Assembly (NCBI RefSeq): GCF_000160035.2
Contig: NZ_KI535368.1
Coordinates: 372,001-436,000 of the forward strand
Direction: 5' to 3'
Origin: Catonella morbi ATCC 51271
GTDB taxonomy: Bacteria; Bacillota; Clostridia; Lachnospirales; Lachnospiraceae
Length of the DNA stretch: 64,000 bases
Part shown: piece by piece, positions 1-8,661 of the stretch
How positions within the stretch are numbered: the stretch's first letter is position 1
How the letters are laid out: every line of letters begins with the position of its first letter
Program-made: the position numbers and the translations under genes
Notes under the pieces: generated by a model
What the model was told of the DNA's origin: nothing
Databases searched by the model: none
Seen by the model: only the letters and a program-made list of their open reading frames with translations

Positions 1-1
1 G

Positions 2-871
2 GGTGAGGCTCTTACAACACTTGTAATCAATAAACTTCGTGGAACATTTAATGTAGTAGCTGTTAAGGCTCCGGGTTATGGCGACAGAAGAAAAGAAATG
101 CTTCAGGATATAGCTATTCTTACAGGCGGACAGGTTATCTCAAGTGAGGTAGGTCTTGAGCTTAAGGATGCTACTCTTGAGCAGCTTGGACGTGCAAAGA
201 GCGTAAAGGTTCAGAAAGAAAATACAATTATAGTAGACGGTGAGGGTGATTCAGAGGCTATTAAGTCAAGAATTGCTCAGATTAGAAGCCAGATTGAAGA
301 AACAACCTCTGATTTTGACAGAGAGAAGCTTCAGGAAAGACTTGCCAAGCTTGCGGGCGGTGTTGCGGTTATCCGCGTAGGTGCTGCTACTGAGGCAGAA
401 ATGAAAGAAAATAAGCTTCGTATGGAAGATGCTCTTGCAGCTACCAAAGCAGCTATCGAAGAGGGAATAATTGCAGGTGGCGGTTCAGCTTATATCCACG
501 CTTCTAAGGATGTAGAGAAGCTTGCGGACACACTTGAAGGTGATGAGAAGACAGGAGCAAGGGTAGTGCTTAAGGCTCTTGAAGCTCCGCTCTTTAAGAT
601 AGCGGCAAATGCAGGCCTTGAAGGTGCAGTAATTATAAGCAAAGTTAAAGAAGGTAAGGTAGGTTTTGGCTTTGATGCTCTCAAAGAAGAGTATGTTGAC
701 CTTGCAAAGTCAGGTATACTTGACCCTGTTAAGGTAACCAGAAGTGCACTTCAGAATGCTACCAGCGTAGCTTCTACACTTCTTACCACAGAAAGCCTTG
801 TTGCAGATATCAAAGAAGCAGTTCCTGCCGCACCTGCAGGAATGGGTGCCCCAGGCATGGGAATGATGTAA
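2..871 (+). CDS. groEL: Chaperonin GroEL, C-terminal part (5' end outside window)
   Basis: The open frame runs in from the left edge, so only the last 289 or so codons are present. GroEL forms the 14-mer cage that folds cytosolic proteins with ATP and GroES. The visible part begins in the apical domain (GYGDRRKEM, then DIAILTGG), passes through the second intermediate segment ([18 protein letters not shown]) and the equatorial domain ([13 protein letters not shown]), and ends with the typical flexible Gly-Met tail ([10 protein letters not shown]). The stop is at 869-871 and is followed at once by a long inverted repeat that can end transcription. The identification is certain from the near-canonical sequence; only the start is missing. 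Confidence 0.98.
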   Translation, partial: GEALTTLVINKLRGTFNVVAVKAPGYGDRRKEMLQDIAILTGGQVISSEVGLELKDATLEQLGRAKSVKVQKENTIIVDGEGDSEAIKSRIAQIRSQIEETTSDFDREKLQERLAKLAGGVAVIRVGAATEAEMKENKLRMEDALAATKAAIEEGIIAGGGSAYIHASKDVEKLADTLEGDEKTGARVVLKALEAPLFKIAANAGLEGAVIISKVKEGKVGFGFDALKEEYVDLAKSGILDPVKVTRSALQNATSVASTLLTTESLVADIKEAVPAAPAGMGAPGMGMM

Positions 872-1053
872 TGATACAAGAATAGAGAAGAAGAAGTGCC
901 CGCTGCGAGCTCGCTCGTAAGCGGGCACTTCTTTCTTCTCTATTCGCCAACAATACGCACGCGCCGCCATTTTTCGAAGAAAAATGAGCAGAGCGTGCGT
1001 ATTGTTGTAGGACTGCGAGAGTGCGAAGCACGGAGCAGTCCGGTATCATTAAA
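870..1053. repeat. Palindromic extragenic element with ATGATAC/GTATCAT ends
   Basis: The stretch opens with AATGATACAAG just after groEL and closes with GGTATCATT, so its ends are inverted repeats. Inside are nested dyads: the long 880-945 hairpin; CAACAATACGCACGC (948-962) against GCGTGCGTATTGTTG (992-1006), enclosing CATTTTTCG-AAGAAAAATG; and GGACTGC (1010-1016) against GCAGTCC. A second partial unit starts right after it with the same AATGATACAAG. Similar ends flank the elements at 5977-6152 and 25948-26122, so this may belong to the same broad family. No protein is encoded. Confidence 0.6.
880..945. terminator. Long hairpin after groEL
   Basis: The arms at 880-904 and 920-945 are reverse complements over about 25 bases with a single extra base, with a 15-base loop. 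The core is GTGCCCGCT/AGCGGGCAC. It starts 9 bases after the groEL stop and would act as a terminator on either strand. It is also part of a larger palindromic repeat (870-1053). Confidence 0.75.
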
Positions 1054-1135
1054 TGATACAAGAATATCAGTAAACTAAGCCGCCATTTTTCGTAAGAAAA
1101 ATGAGCAGAGCGTGCGTATTGTTGTAGGACTGCGA
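963..1135. repeat. Direct repeat of about 56 bp
   Basis: The segments 963-1018 and 1079-1135 are nearly identical, running from GCCGCCATTTTTCG to GTTGTAGGACTGCGA and differing by one inserted base. The second copy lacks the left arm of the outer dyad that the first copy has. Past 1135 the spacer to 1296 is AT-rich with no further structure that I can support. Confidence 0.75.
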
Positions 1136-1295
1136 ATGCACAAAAATTGAAGTTGCTTCATATGCAAAACAGATAAATTGATAACTGTAAGACAAAACTA
1201 AAGATTTATTCGTTAATAATTAATAATAATGGCATACTTTTGACACCAAAACATGAAATTGTATGCATAGATAACAGAAGGGAGGGGAGTAAAGC

Positions 1296-1352
1296 ATGAA
1301 AAACAGTAATCCTCAAAGGTATAAAAATGGAGACAGTTATCAGGCAATGTAA
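1296..1352 (+). CDS. Possible 18-codon leader peptide
   Basis: An ATG at 1296 follows a very good ribosome site (GGGAGGGG, 7 bases upstream) and opens an 18-codon frame ending in TAA at 1350-1352. It lies 45 bases before the start of the secreted NHL/NlpC protein. The peptide is hydrophilic and matches nothing I know. The strong ribosome site is the only support, so this could be a translated leader or chance. Confidence 0.3.
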   Translation: MKNSNPQRYKNGDSYQAM

Positions 1353-1397
1353 ACTGAAGCAATATAACCACGATTATTAAGGAGGGAGCACGTAATT

Positions 1398-2989
1398 ATG
1401 ATGACGAAAAGCATTAAAAATTGTTGTATTGTTTTTTTGTTAGCTTTGATATGCAGTGTTTCGGCTCCTTCTCCGGCCTTGGCTGAAACAGCCGACTTAG
1501 ACCTCAAAGAAAAAGACAGAGTAGTGTTGTCCGCTGAAATCGGAAAGAGTAAGGGAGAGCTTGGTTACCCCGAGAGCTTTGTGGGAGGGGCGAAAGGACC
1601 TGATACATTCGCGGTATCTGAAGATGAGACTGTTTATATTTCAGACAATATAAATGACAGGATAAATGTGTACAGGGACGGTAAGTTTTTATATGATATA
1701 GAAACTCCTTACGCAGCTTACATCAAGAGCATAGCTATTTCTGATGAACTTATATATTTGATGGATTATGACGGAGCGAAAATCTTTGCTGTAGATAAAA
1801 AAGGTAATTTAGTTAAGGATATAGACCTGCCGGAAGATATGGCAAATTTTCTTATGACTGATTTATATGTACGGGAGGACGGCAGCGTCTGGGTATGCTG
1901 TCTGGATGGTGAAGAAGAAGGAGATGATTTAAGTTCAACGTATTTTCTTGTTGATTCTTTCTCCGACAGGCAAAGAGTTAAAACAAGTGAGTTTCCGGTA
2001 AGCAGAGATGATTATTGTACTATAGATTATACTGATGGAAAGACTATATCAATAAGGAAAAGCAATAATCCGAACATAACGGGGACTGACAGAACTGATG
2101 ATATTCTGATAGATACCAAAGGCGGAGATGTATCTGCCTCTATATTGGAAGTCGATAAATATGGTTCTGTATACTTGGATGTGGATGAAAGCGTAGGTAC
2201 TTATATGTTTGCCGGTGAAAATACGGTAAGAAAGTATTCACAGGGTAAATGTGAAGGGATTGCAGGGATTGATTTGGATGATTATTGCTATATTCCTTAC
2301 GGATTAACCTGCGTAAACAAAAACGGGGAATTATATCAGATGGTCTGCTATGATAATAAAGTGGATGTAATAAAAAAGACGTTTGTGCAGCCTTACGGTT
2401 TTGAGTCAAGGGTCAATGAAATCAGGGAAAAAACCTTGAGACAAGAAGCAAAAGAAGATGAAACGGATCTTAGAGAAGCAAAGAAAATTATAAACGCACC
2501 GAATGACGTAAGTACTACAAGGCAAAATACCAAAAAACCATCAAATCAAACCGGAATACCTTACTGTTGGGGAGGATTTAATGGATTTAAAATAATTAAA
2601 GGTACTTCATGGGTGAGTTTCTTAACAGCAATGAAGAAAGTAAATTTGCAGGTAATATTAAAGCTACCGCTTCAGGTTATCAGACCGATACGGCAGGTCT
2701 GGATTGCTCAGGCTTTGTATCCTCCACAGCCGGTTTTTCGTATAAACTGTCGACAACCAATCTGGCGTCATCTGACTACACAAGAACAATAAATAAAAAT
2801 AAAGCAGTTGCCTATGATATTTTTGTTATTAGCGGGAAACATGTGTTTTTTTACATTGGATATGATAAACAAAGAAAATTATATAAAACGTGTGAAGCAA
2901 CAACAGATGGAACTGAAAAAGTGAAAATTTTCTATAGGTCAAAGAAAGAGTTGGATACTTATAAAGCAAGGAGATTTAATGGCTGGTAA
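1398..2989 (+). pseudogene. Secreted NHL-repeat/NlpC-P60 peptidase, frameshifted
   Basis: Two overlapping frames together make one protein. The first (1398-2792) starts with a signal peptide (residues 1-29, hydrophobic core then APSPALAE). It continues with NHL or beta-propeller-like strands (for example AVSEDETVYISDNINDRINV) and enters an NlpC/P60 cysteine-peptidase domain at GIPYCWGGFNGF. The domain then continues in another frame from about 2600 (KFAGNIKATASGY, TAGLDCSGFVS with the catalytic Cys, HVFFYIG with the catalytic His) to 2989. The shift lies near 2598-2620 and is one base deleted or two added. An intact protein would be about 530 residues, cutting peptides in cell-wall muropeptides outside the cell. 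A true mutation or a sequencing error are both possible. Confidence 0.75.
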
Positions 2990-3036
2990 TAATTATAAAT
3001 TGTAGCTGTTGGCAAAGTCAGCAGGAAGGAGTTTTT

Positions 3037-3681
3037 GTGAAGAATAAAATATCTCTTATTCTCAATATTGTTTTATCGGTAATGCTGATTTGTTTGCTTA
3101 TTTATACAGTAATATACAAAGATTCTGATAGAGGTAAGGGTGGTAATACTGTTGCCGTTTCCGATACAGCAGCCGACAACGGTAATGAGAAAGGAAAAGT
3201 GAAAGAAAAGGAAGAAGGCGAAGTTACAGCAACCGAATCAGTAACGACCAGAATCGAGGAATTCGTAAAGTCCAGATTCGGATTCGATTTTGAAAATCAT
3301 TACGGCACTGTAAGTATAGATAATGACGCAGGGGAATATACTGTGAATATTGAGTTTGTGCCCGTTGTTTTTTCCTATATTGTTAAATCCGATATATATG
3401 AAACTGCCGGAGAAGAATCATATATGATAGCTGCTTTTTTTCCTGAAGTGAAAAGGTTTAATTATACAGTCTTATGGAATTGGCTTGAGAAAAAAGAGGC
3501 TATGAAGCTGATAATTGATGAAGAAGCTGTGGAAGATTTGTACGACCGTTATTGGGACGCGGTTGGTCGTAAAAATGACGGAGAGGAGAATCCTTACAAA
3601 GATATTTTTTCATCAATAATTGAAACGGAAGAGTCAAAGACATGGAGAGAGGTTGTGGACAAAAATGCTACAGTACCGTGA
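3037..3681 (+). CDS. Membrane-anchored extracellular protein, unknown function
   Basis: The 214-residue frame starts with GTG at 3037 behind AGGAAGGAG. One membrane segment (about residues 6-26, LILNIVLSVMLICLLIYTVIY) is followed by a low-complexity linker rich in Gly, Asp, Lys and Glu (30-65) and a mixed domain rich in aromatic and acidic residues (70-214). I do not recognise the family. It lies 47 bases after the NlpC/P60 reading frame and is followed by a terminator, so the two probably form one transcript and may share a job at the cell surface (inference). Both have strongly acidic compositions. Confidence 0.7.
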   Translation: MKNKISLILNIVLSVMLICLLIYTVIYKDSDRGKGGNTVAVSDTAADNGNEKGKVKEKEEGEVTATESVTTRIEEFVKSRFGFDFENHYGTVSIDNDAGEYTVNIEFVPVVFSYIVKSDIYETAGEESYMIAAFFPEVKRFNYTVLWNWLEKKEAMKLIIDEEAVEDLYDRYWDAVGRKNDGEENPYKDIFSSIIETEESKTWREVVDKNATVP

Positions 3682-3751
3682 GAAATTTCACATTCGTAAG
3701 TAAGAATAGTCAAAGGAACCGGCTGGTGTCAATCCTTTAAACAAGATTCAG

Positions 3752-3782
3752 GCGGCAGGAGATTGTTAAAGTCCCCTGCCGC
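3752..3782 (+). terminator. Terminator after the 214-residue membrane protein
   Basis: GCGGCAGG at 3752-3759 pairs with CCTGCCGC at 3775-3782 across a 15-base loop, followed by an AT-rich stretch. It separates the two secreted-protein genes from the convergent methyltransferase. Confidence 0.65.
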
Positions 3783-3927
3783 TCAATTTATATAATAGGA
3801 AATTCATCCTAAATTTTATAGCGTTTTGTGAAGGATATAAATATATGAAAGAAACCTTAGCCGGTGCTTCACCATATAGCGAATATGAGCCCTTTCATAA
3901 AGTTCTTGAAGAGAAACCTGGTGTTTG

Positions 3928-5943
3928 TTATGGCAAAAACAAATTTTCCTTATCCATACTCTTTACGATAACATCATATTCTTTTTCATTTATATCATAC
4001 AGTCTTGCAACTCTTATATCCAACTCATTATAAAGCTTAATTGTCCTGAAAGTATCTACTTTAACACCAAGCCTTAATATCTTATCCACAACTTCAATAA
4101 TCTTATTTTGTTCGTCTATCCCCACAACCGGGATTGGAATTTTCTCTATATGTGCCCTCAATACTTTGACGGAATCAAACATCTTCCTAAAGTAAAATTG
4201 CACTATTCTGGAGTTTAGTATTCCCATTACATATTTTGTATACAGTCCCGGAATCTGTGGAATAAGCACATTACAGCTGTTAAGGGTAAGTGTACTCTTG
4301 TTATCGTAAGCCATAACTATCCGGTTGCTGATAAATCTGTATATCAGCTTTTCTTTTGCTCTGTAATATTCAGTCGGAGCAACCTGTTGATAAAGTTCGG
4401 GCCTAAATTCAATATATTTTGAAGAGTTTTTGAACTTATACTTAAATATATTGTTACCGCTGAGAATTTGTTCATTTTTATCTGATTTAATATTCGACAA
4501 AAATCTTTTATTGTCTCCGGTAATTATTCCGAGTGCAAAGGTAGACTGACCGGCTAAAGTGGTATGTCCGGGGGTAGCCTCTATTTTTTCTATTACCCTA
4601 TATTCGTCGTCGGTAGTATTAAATGAACAACAGTCAGGATTTAATTTTCTTTCAATATCTATGGTATATTCTCTGTGTTCCTCTTTAACCTTCATTCCCA
4701 AGGCAGAAAATGGAAGTCCGGTATATTTCATTTGTAAAATTATGCTTGGACAACATACATTGTCGAAGGTTTTGCTCAAAAATTCAATATAATCAAAGGA
4801 GCATTTTTCTAAAATTAATTTTCTTATAGGTGTATGTGACTTAACGTTTAAGACTGCATGCGGAAGGATGAATGAAAGGGTTCCGTTTATTTTCAAATTG
4901 TTTAAAGCCTGTTCAATAAATACATCATAGGATTCAATTGAAAGTGAGGTTGCACAGTTAAATCTGCAATGGAGTTTGATTTTTTCTTCGTGTGAATATT
5001 TATAGCCCCAGGGCGGATTACCCAGGATATAGTCAAACTTCCTGTTTTTAGGAAAGTATAAATAGTCAAGTTCCGTAATATGATTGTAAATCAATTCTTT
5101 ATCGCCTACTTTGTAGCGAAGAGCATAATTTATTCTTGCTAACTTAACACTCAGACTGTCTATATCATTTCCATATACATTTTTATAGTCAAAACAATCC
5201 GGTATTTGTAAAATGAAATTTCCGGTTCCGCAGCAGGGATCTAAAATTTTTTTATTCTCTGTTTTGCCGAAAATGATGAGATTATCACAAATTTTTTTAG
5301 CAACCTTGGAAGGGGTATAGTAGCAGCCCTGGCTCTTTCTCTCTCCGGTATTTTTTAAGGAAATATATAAAAGCCCTATTACATCAACGTCTTTTTCGTA
5401 TACATAGTTGACATTGAAGAGTTCAGGATATTCATCTGTTATATCGTCTGCATCGTCTGCGTCTTTAAGCAAATCATCTATAAGAAAGGTGTAAGGTTTC
5501 GGTGAGTATTCTCCGCTTAGATATGACTTGAGTACAGGTTTATAAAATTTTAAGCCGGATTGTGAAAGGATTAGCTTTAAAGCGCAGTCTGCTATGATTG
5601 ACAATAAAATATCAATAGTTACCTCTATATCATTTTCCTCAATATATCTTAAAATCTCCTGAACAGGGGCGAGATTTTTTGAATCATTTGGAATATAAGA
5701 ATAATATAAGCCTCTTCCTGAAACAAAATTTTTATTACGCCTGCTTTTCAGGGCAGAATTTTTACCGTTTGAAATATCTGATTTAAGCTTTTGCATATAC
5801 TCTATAGAGAAATATGTAGTGCCAAGTTCGGCCGGTATTAATTTGCCAAGCTTAATCCAATTTTTGGCAGTGGCTTCCGAAATAGATAATTCCCTGCATA
5901 CATCAGCAAGAGAAAGCATATTCTTGTAGGACTGTGTCTTCAT
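3928..5943 (-). CDS. N6-adenine DNA methyltransferase with N-terminal HTH, solitary
   Basis: This 671-residue protein transfers methyl from SAM to adenine in DNA. The SAM motif I is ILDPCCGTGNF (about residue 232), the acidic loop is YGNDIDSLSVKLA, and the catalytic motif IV is LGNPPWGY (about residue 305). Residues 5-45 form a MerR/excisionase-like helix-turn-helix (LADVCRELSISEATAKNWIK). The C-terminal 250 residues look like a TaqI/Eco57I-type specificity domain. The start is the ATG at 5943, behind GAGGAGGT. The frame is open upstream into a dispersed repeat, but that extension is shared by an unrelated repeat copy near 25.95 kb and is not coding. No restriction partner lies beside it and I see no nuclease motif, so it is an orphan methylase or a reduced type IIG enzyme. 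Confidence 0.88.
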   Translation of the reverse strand: MKTQSYKNMLSLADVCRELSISEATAKNWIKLGKLIPAELGTTYFSIEYMQKLKSDISNGKNSALKSRRNKNFVSGRGLYYSYIPNDSKNLAPVQEILRYIEENDIEVTIDILLSIIADCALKLILSQSGLKFYKPVLKSYLSGEYSPKPYTFLIDDLLKDADDADDITDEYPELFNVNYVYEKDVDVIGLLYISLKNTGERKSQGCYYTPSKVAKKICDNLIIFGKTENKKILDPCCGTGNFILQIPDCFDYKNVYGNDIDSLSVKLARINYALRYKVGDKELIYNHITELDYLYFPKNRKFDYILGNPPWGYKYSHEEKIKLHCRFNCATSLSIESYDVFIEQALNNLKINGTLSFILPHAVLNVKSHTPIRKLILEKCSFDYIEFLSKTFDNVCCPSIILQMKYTGLPFSALGMKVKEEHREYTIDIERKLNPDCCSFNTTDDEYRVIEKIEATPGHTTLAGQSTFALGIITGDNKRFLSNIKSDKNEQILSGNNIFKYKFKNSSKYIEFRPELYQQVAPTEYYRAKEKLIYRFISNRIVMAYDNKSTLTLNSCNVLIPQIPGLYTKYVMGILNSRIVQFYFRKMFDSVKVLRAHIEKIPIPVVGIDEQNKIIEVVDKILRLGVKVDTFRTIKLYNELDIRVARLYDINEKEYDVIVKSMDKENLFLP

Positions 5944-5976
5944 GTCGCACCTCCTCTGCACCAAGCTGTTAACGTG

Positions 5977-6152
5977 AATGATACAGGATTGCTTCGGCTT
6001 CACCTCTGCGGGTCCTTGCAAAAATATTCGTAATCCGCTCATTTTTTTGCAAAAAATGGCTACTTACTCATATTTTTGCATGTCAAAAGATAATAAATTC
6101 TCTTGCAAGCAAGCTTGCATCGAATTTTTATACTTTTGACACTTGTATCATT
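5977..6152. repeat. Dispersed repeat family A, copy 1
   Basis: This 176-bp element is bounded by the inverted ends AATGATACA (5977) and TGTATCATT (6152). It matches 25948-26122 along its whole length and 7629-7678 in part. Shared landmarks are GGATTGCTTCGGCTTCACC, TCCTTGCAAAAATA, TGTCAAAAGATAATAAATTC, TCTTGCAAGCAA and TTTTTATACTTTTGACACT. Several inner dyads (TTGCAAAAA/TTTTTTGCAA, GTCAAAAG/CTTTTGAC) mean the RNA would fold tightly. It lies just upstream of the methyltransferase start and carries no gene of its own. It looks like a non-autonomous MITE-type element (inference). Confidence 0.8.
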
Positions 6153-6286
6153 ATATTGTACGGGAAACTGTAAAGCTTCCTTCTATGATTTTACTCCCTA
6201 TCTCTATTATAGTCTTTAAAATGACTATTGTCGATATAAATATAATATTTTTTTGATTATTATATATTTCAGGTTATCCTACTCTG

Positions 6287-6330
6287 CTATACGGAATAAG
6301 AGGCCCGTATCCTATAGCTTAATAATTGGG
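6287..6330. repeat. Dispersed repeat family B, partial copy
   Basis: The run from CTATACGGAATAAGAGG to TTAATAATTGGG matches one half of the composite repeat found complete at 34380-34553 (inverted), at 26185-26346, and as a half copy at 59731-59778. The rest of the 5944-6437 gap holds repeat A and AT-rich DNA that probably contains the promoter of the alcohol dehydrogenase. Confidence 0.55.
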
Positions 6331-6437
6331 ATATATTTATACTTTTTGTTTTGAAAAATAAAGAATGCTTGACACTAAAAATATAATAATGGATAATGGT
6401 TTATAGAAGCTGTCAACCCACAATAAAGGAGAAAAGA

Positions 6438-7607
6438 ATGGAAAACTATGTACACTCAATCCCTACTCAGGTATATTTTGGTAAAGGTCAGATTTCTAAG
6501 CTTGCAGAATCTCTTAACCGCTTCGGAAAGAGGGTTTTGCTTACCTATGGCGGAGGCTCTGTAAAGAAAATCGGCCTCTATGATGAAGTAATTAAAATTC
6601 TTAAAGAAGGGGAGTTCTTTGTTGTTGAATGTGATGGAATTGAACCGAATCCACGCATAGAATCTGTAATTAAAGGTGTTAAGCTTTGTAAGGAAAATAA
6701 TATAGACGTTATCCTTTCGGTCGGAGGCGGAAGTACACTTGACTGCTCAAAGGCTATTGCCTCAGGTGTATATTATGAGGGTGATGATCTTTGGGAAATG
6801 GTAAAATCAGGCTGGGAGCTTAAAAAGTCATTGCCGCTTGTTGACATTCTTACCCTCAGTGCTACCGGATCTGAGTTTGATGGAGGAGGGGTTATAAGCA
6901 ATATGGCTACCAATGAAAAGTTAGGTGCTATGTATACCTATCCTTCGGTGTCAATCTGTGATCCTACTTATACTTTTACGGTATCCAAGTATCAGACGGC
7001 TGCGGGGTCGGCTGATATTATGAGCCATATTATGGAAGGCTATTTTTCAAGAACGGATGACTGCGATATGTCAGACGGACTGGCAGAGACTGTACTTAAA
7101 ACAGTAATAAAGAATCTTCCGGTCGCACTTGAGAAACCTGACGATTATGCAGCCAGAGCAAATCTTATGATGGCATCCTCGGTGGCCTGTTCAGGTATAC
7201 CGGAATACGGAAAACTCGGCACAGGATGGCCTTGTCATGGTTTAGAGCATGAGCTCTCGGCTTATTATGATATTACGCATGGAGTGGGACTTGCTATCCT
7301 CACACCGAGATGGATGAGACATATACTTAAAAAAGATCCTTCTGTAACAGCCAGATTTGTTAAATTTGCAAAGAATGTATGGGGACTTTCAGAAGGAAGT
7401 GACGAAGAACTTGCGCAAAAAGGTATAGATGCACTTGAAAACTTTTTCAAAAAGGCGGGCATTCCTTACACTCTTACAGAGCTTAATATAAATGATGAGA
7501 ATTTTGGTAAAATGGCGGAACATGCAAATCAATTAGGAAGGCTGACAAAGGCCTATGTTCCTTTAACCGATGAGGATATAGTTTCAATTTATAAGGCCTG
7601 CCTGTAG
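6438..7607 (+). CDS. Iron-containing alcohol dehydrogenase (butanol dehydrogenase type)
   Basis: This 389-residue enzyme of the group III (Fe-ADH) family reduces aldehydes to alcohols with NAD(P)H, probably as an electron sink in fermentation. The nucleotide site is VGGGSTLDCSKAI (about residue 95). The metal ligands are the Asp and His in SADIMSHIMEGYF (about 192-196) and two His residues in HGLEHELSAYYDITHGVGLA (about 260-280). The start at 6438 follows AAAGGAG at a normal distance; an upstream in-frame ATG at 6396 has no ribosome site. Length fits the YqhD/BdhA branch. It stands alone between repeats and ends beside a family A fragment. The substrate cannot be read from sequence. Confidence 0.92.
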   Translation: MENYVHSIPTQVYFGKGQISKLAESLNRFGKRVLLTYGGGSVKKIGLYDEVIKILKEGEFFVVECDGIEPNPRIESVIKGVKLCKENNIDVILSVGGGSTLDCSKAIASGVYYEGDDLWEMVKSGWELKKSLPLVDILTLSATGSEFDGGGVISNMATNEKLGAMYTYPSVSICDPTYTFTVSKYQTAAGSADIMSHIMEGYFSRTDDCDMSDGLAETVLKTVIKNLPVALEKPDDYAARANLMMASSVACSGIPEYGKLGTGWPCHGLEHELSAYYDITHGVGLAILTPRWMRHILKKDPSVTARFVKFAKNVWGLSEGSDEELAQKGIDALENFFKKAGIPYTLTELNINDENFGKMAEHANQLGRLTKAYVPLTDEDIVSIYKACL

Positions 7608-7628
7608 AATTCAAGGCTTTTAATACAG

Positions 7629-7678
7629 TATTTTTGCAAGGATTGTGGGAGGTAAAGCCGAAGCAACCCTGTATCATT
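7629..7678 (-). repeat. Dispersed repeat family A, partial inverted copy
   Basis: Read on the minus strand, this 50-bp piece runs AATGATACAGGGTTGCTTCGG to TCCTTGCAAAAATA and matches the first third of the 5977-6152 and 25948-26122 elements with a few changes. It sits 20 bases after the alcohol dehydrogenase stop, in the opposite orientation to those copies. Confidence 0.75.
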
Positions 7679-7702
7679 GGGTGTCAAATACTTTTGACAC
7701 CC
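7679..7702. terminator. Perfect hairpin GGGTGTCAAA/TTTGACACCC
   Basis: The arms GGGTGTCAAA and TTTGACACCC are exact reverse complements around a four-base loop. It abuts the family A fragment and carries the same GTCAAA/TTTGAC dyad that lies inside the full-length copies. It probably ends the alcohol dehydrogenase transcript. The gap onward to 7940 is AT-rich with nothing else that I can support. Confidence 0.6.
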
Positions 7703-7940
7703 GCACCATTTTATATAGTAATAAAATAAAATTCCAGTAAGAATGATATTGCTTGTACCTTGGGTATAGTAACATCATTCTTTGCTGTATTCTAAGGAAA
7801 GTAAAAAAATTCTCAGAGGGATTTGTTATTCTTCCTTAAGGAATTGTTTTGAAAAAAGTAAACAAAAATAGAAGCAAAGGGTTTATAATAAAAAGAAACA
7901 GAATATTTTAAATGCTTGAATTATATTAAGGAGGTGGAGT

Positions 7941-8417
7941 ATGGATTTTCAGTTTTGGCTTATGGCATTTATCATACTTGTTGTAATGGAATTCTTAACT
8001 ATGGGACTTACGACTATATGGTTTGCAATAGGTGCTCTGACAGCTTTTTTTGCAAGCTTGTTCGGGGTTTCGTTTTGGATACAGATTATACTGTTTTTAG
8101 TAGTTTCGCTTGTAGTACTTGTAGTATACAGGCCGCTTGCGGTTAAGTATGTAAATTCCAGGAGGACTAAAACCAATGTGGATGACTTGGTTGGAAAAGA
8201 AGCCAAGGTTACCGAGAAAATTGACAATCTTAACCAGACAGGCAGGGTAGTCTTAAACGGAATGGACTGGTCGGCAAGAACTACAATAGGAGGAACTATA
8301 GATGTAGATACTATAGTAAAGGTTGTAGAGGTTCAGGGTGTTAAGCTGATAGTAGAGCCTGTTATATCTGAGGGAGTTTCAAGCTTTGACTCCGGTGTAG
8401 CTCAGCAGGTTCAGTAA
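7941..8417 (+). CDS. NfeD-like membrane protein
   Basis: This 158-residue protein has two or three N-terminal membrane segments (residues 5-70), followed by a soluble OB-fold domain (about 85-150: GKEAKVTEKIDNLNQTGRV, NGMDWSA, GTIDVDTIVKVVEVQGVKL). NfeD proteins work with SPFH/stomatin proteins at membranes, and an SPFH gene follows here, so the pair is consistent with a membrane-microdomain role. The start at 7941 lies behind AAGGAGGTGG. A 138-bp segment containing a short repeat separates it from the SPFH gene. Confidence 0.9.
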   Translation: MDFQFWLMAFIILVVMEFLTMGLTTIWFAIGALTAFFASLFGVSFWIQIILFLVVSLVVLVVYRPLAVKYVNSRRTKTNVDDLVGKEAKVTEKIDNLNQTGRVVLNGMDWSARTTIGGTIDVDTIVKVVEVQGVKLIVEPVISEGVSSFDSGVAQQVQ

Positions 8418-8460
8418 GATATTTAATTAAAATAATTCAGATATCGAAAATATGTTAAAT

Positions 8461-8598
8461 TTATGATATAATGTGAACACTTAATGAATGCAAGCTGTAA
8501 AGCGAAGCATGAATTTAGTGACGACGCACCGAAGGTGCTAGTGCTGTGCAAGGCGAGCCGATTTTGGCGAAGACTGAACTTAGTACTTATGATATAAT
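8461..8598. repeat. Family C repeat flanked by a 12-bp direct repeat
   Basis: TTATGATATAAT occurs at 8461-8472 and again at 8587-8598, bracketing a 114-bp segment. That segment carries a 41-bp motif (8479-8519, ACTTAATGAATGCAAGCTG to GAATTTAGT), which recurs with about 90 percent identity at 62958-62997 inside a broken gene. The flanking repeat looks like a target-site duplication. As TATGATATAAT contains a -10-like hexamer, the insertion may also have duplicated a promoter element for the SPFH gene. Confidence 0.6.
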
Positions 8599-8661
8599 AT
8601 TTTGGAGTGGATGTAATGGTTTTTCCATTTACATATAAAATTAAAGAAAAGAGGTATTTTT

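Noticed and set aside
3845-4033. Possible 62-codon gene facing the methyltransferase
   Set aside because: Its second half is the antisense of the methyltransferase end and there is no ribosome site in front. The first 80 bases show no family resemblance.
5944-6042. 33-residue N-terminal extension of the methyltransferase
   Set aside because: The same residues arise from the family A repeat near 25.95 kb where no methylase exists, and a perfect ribosome site precedes the ATG at 5943.
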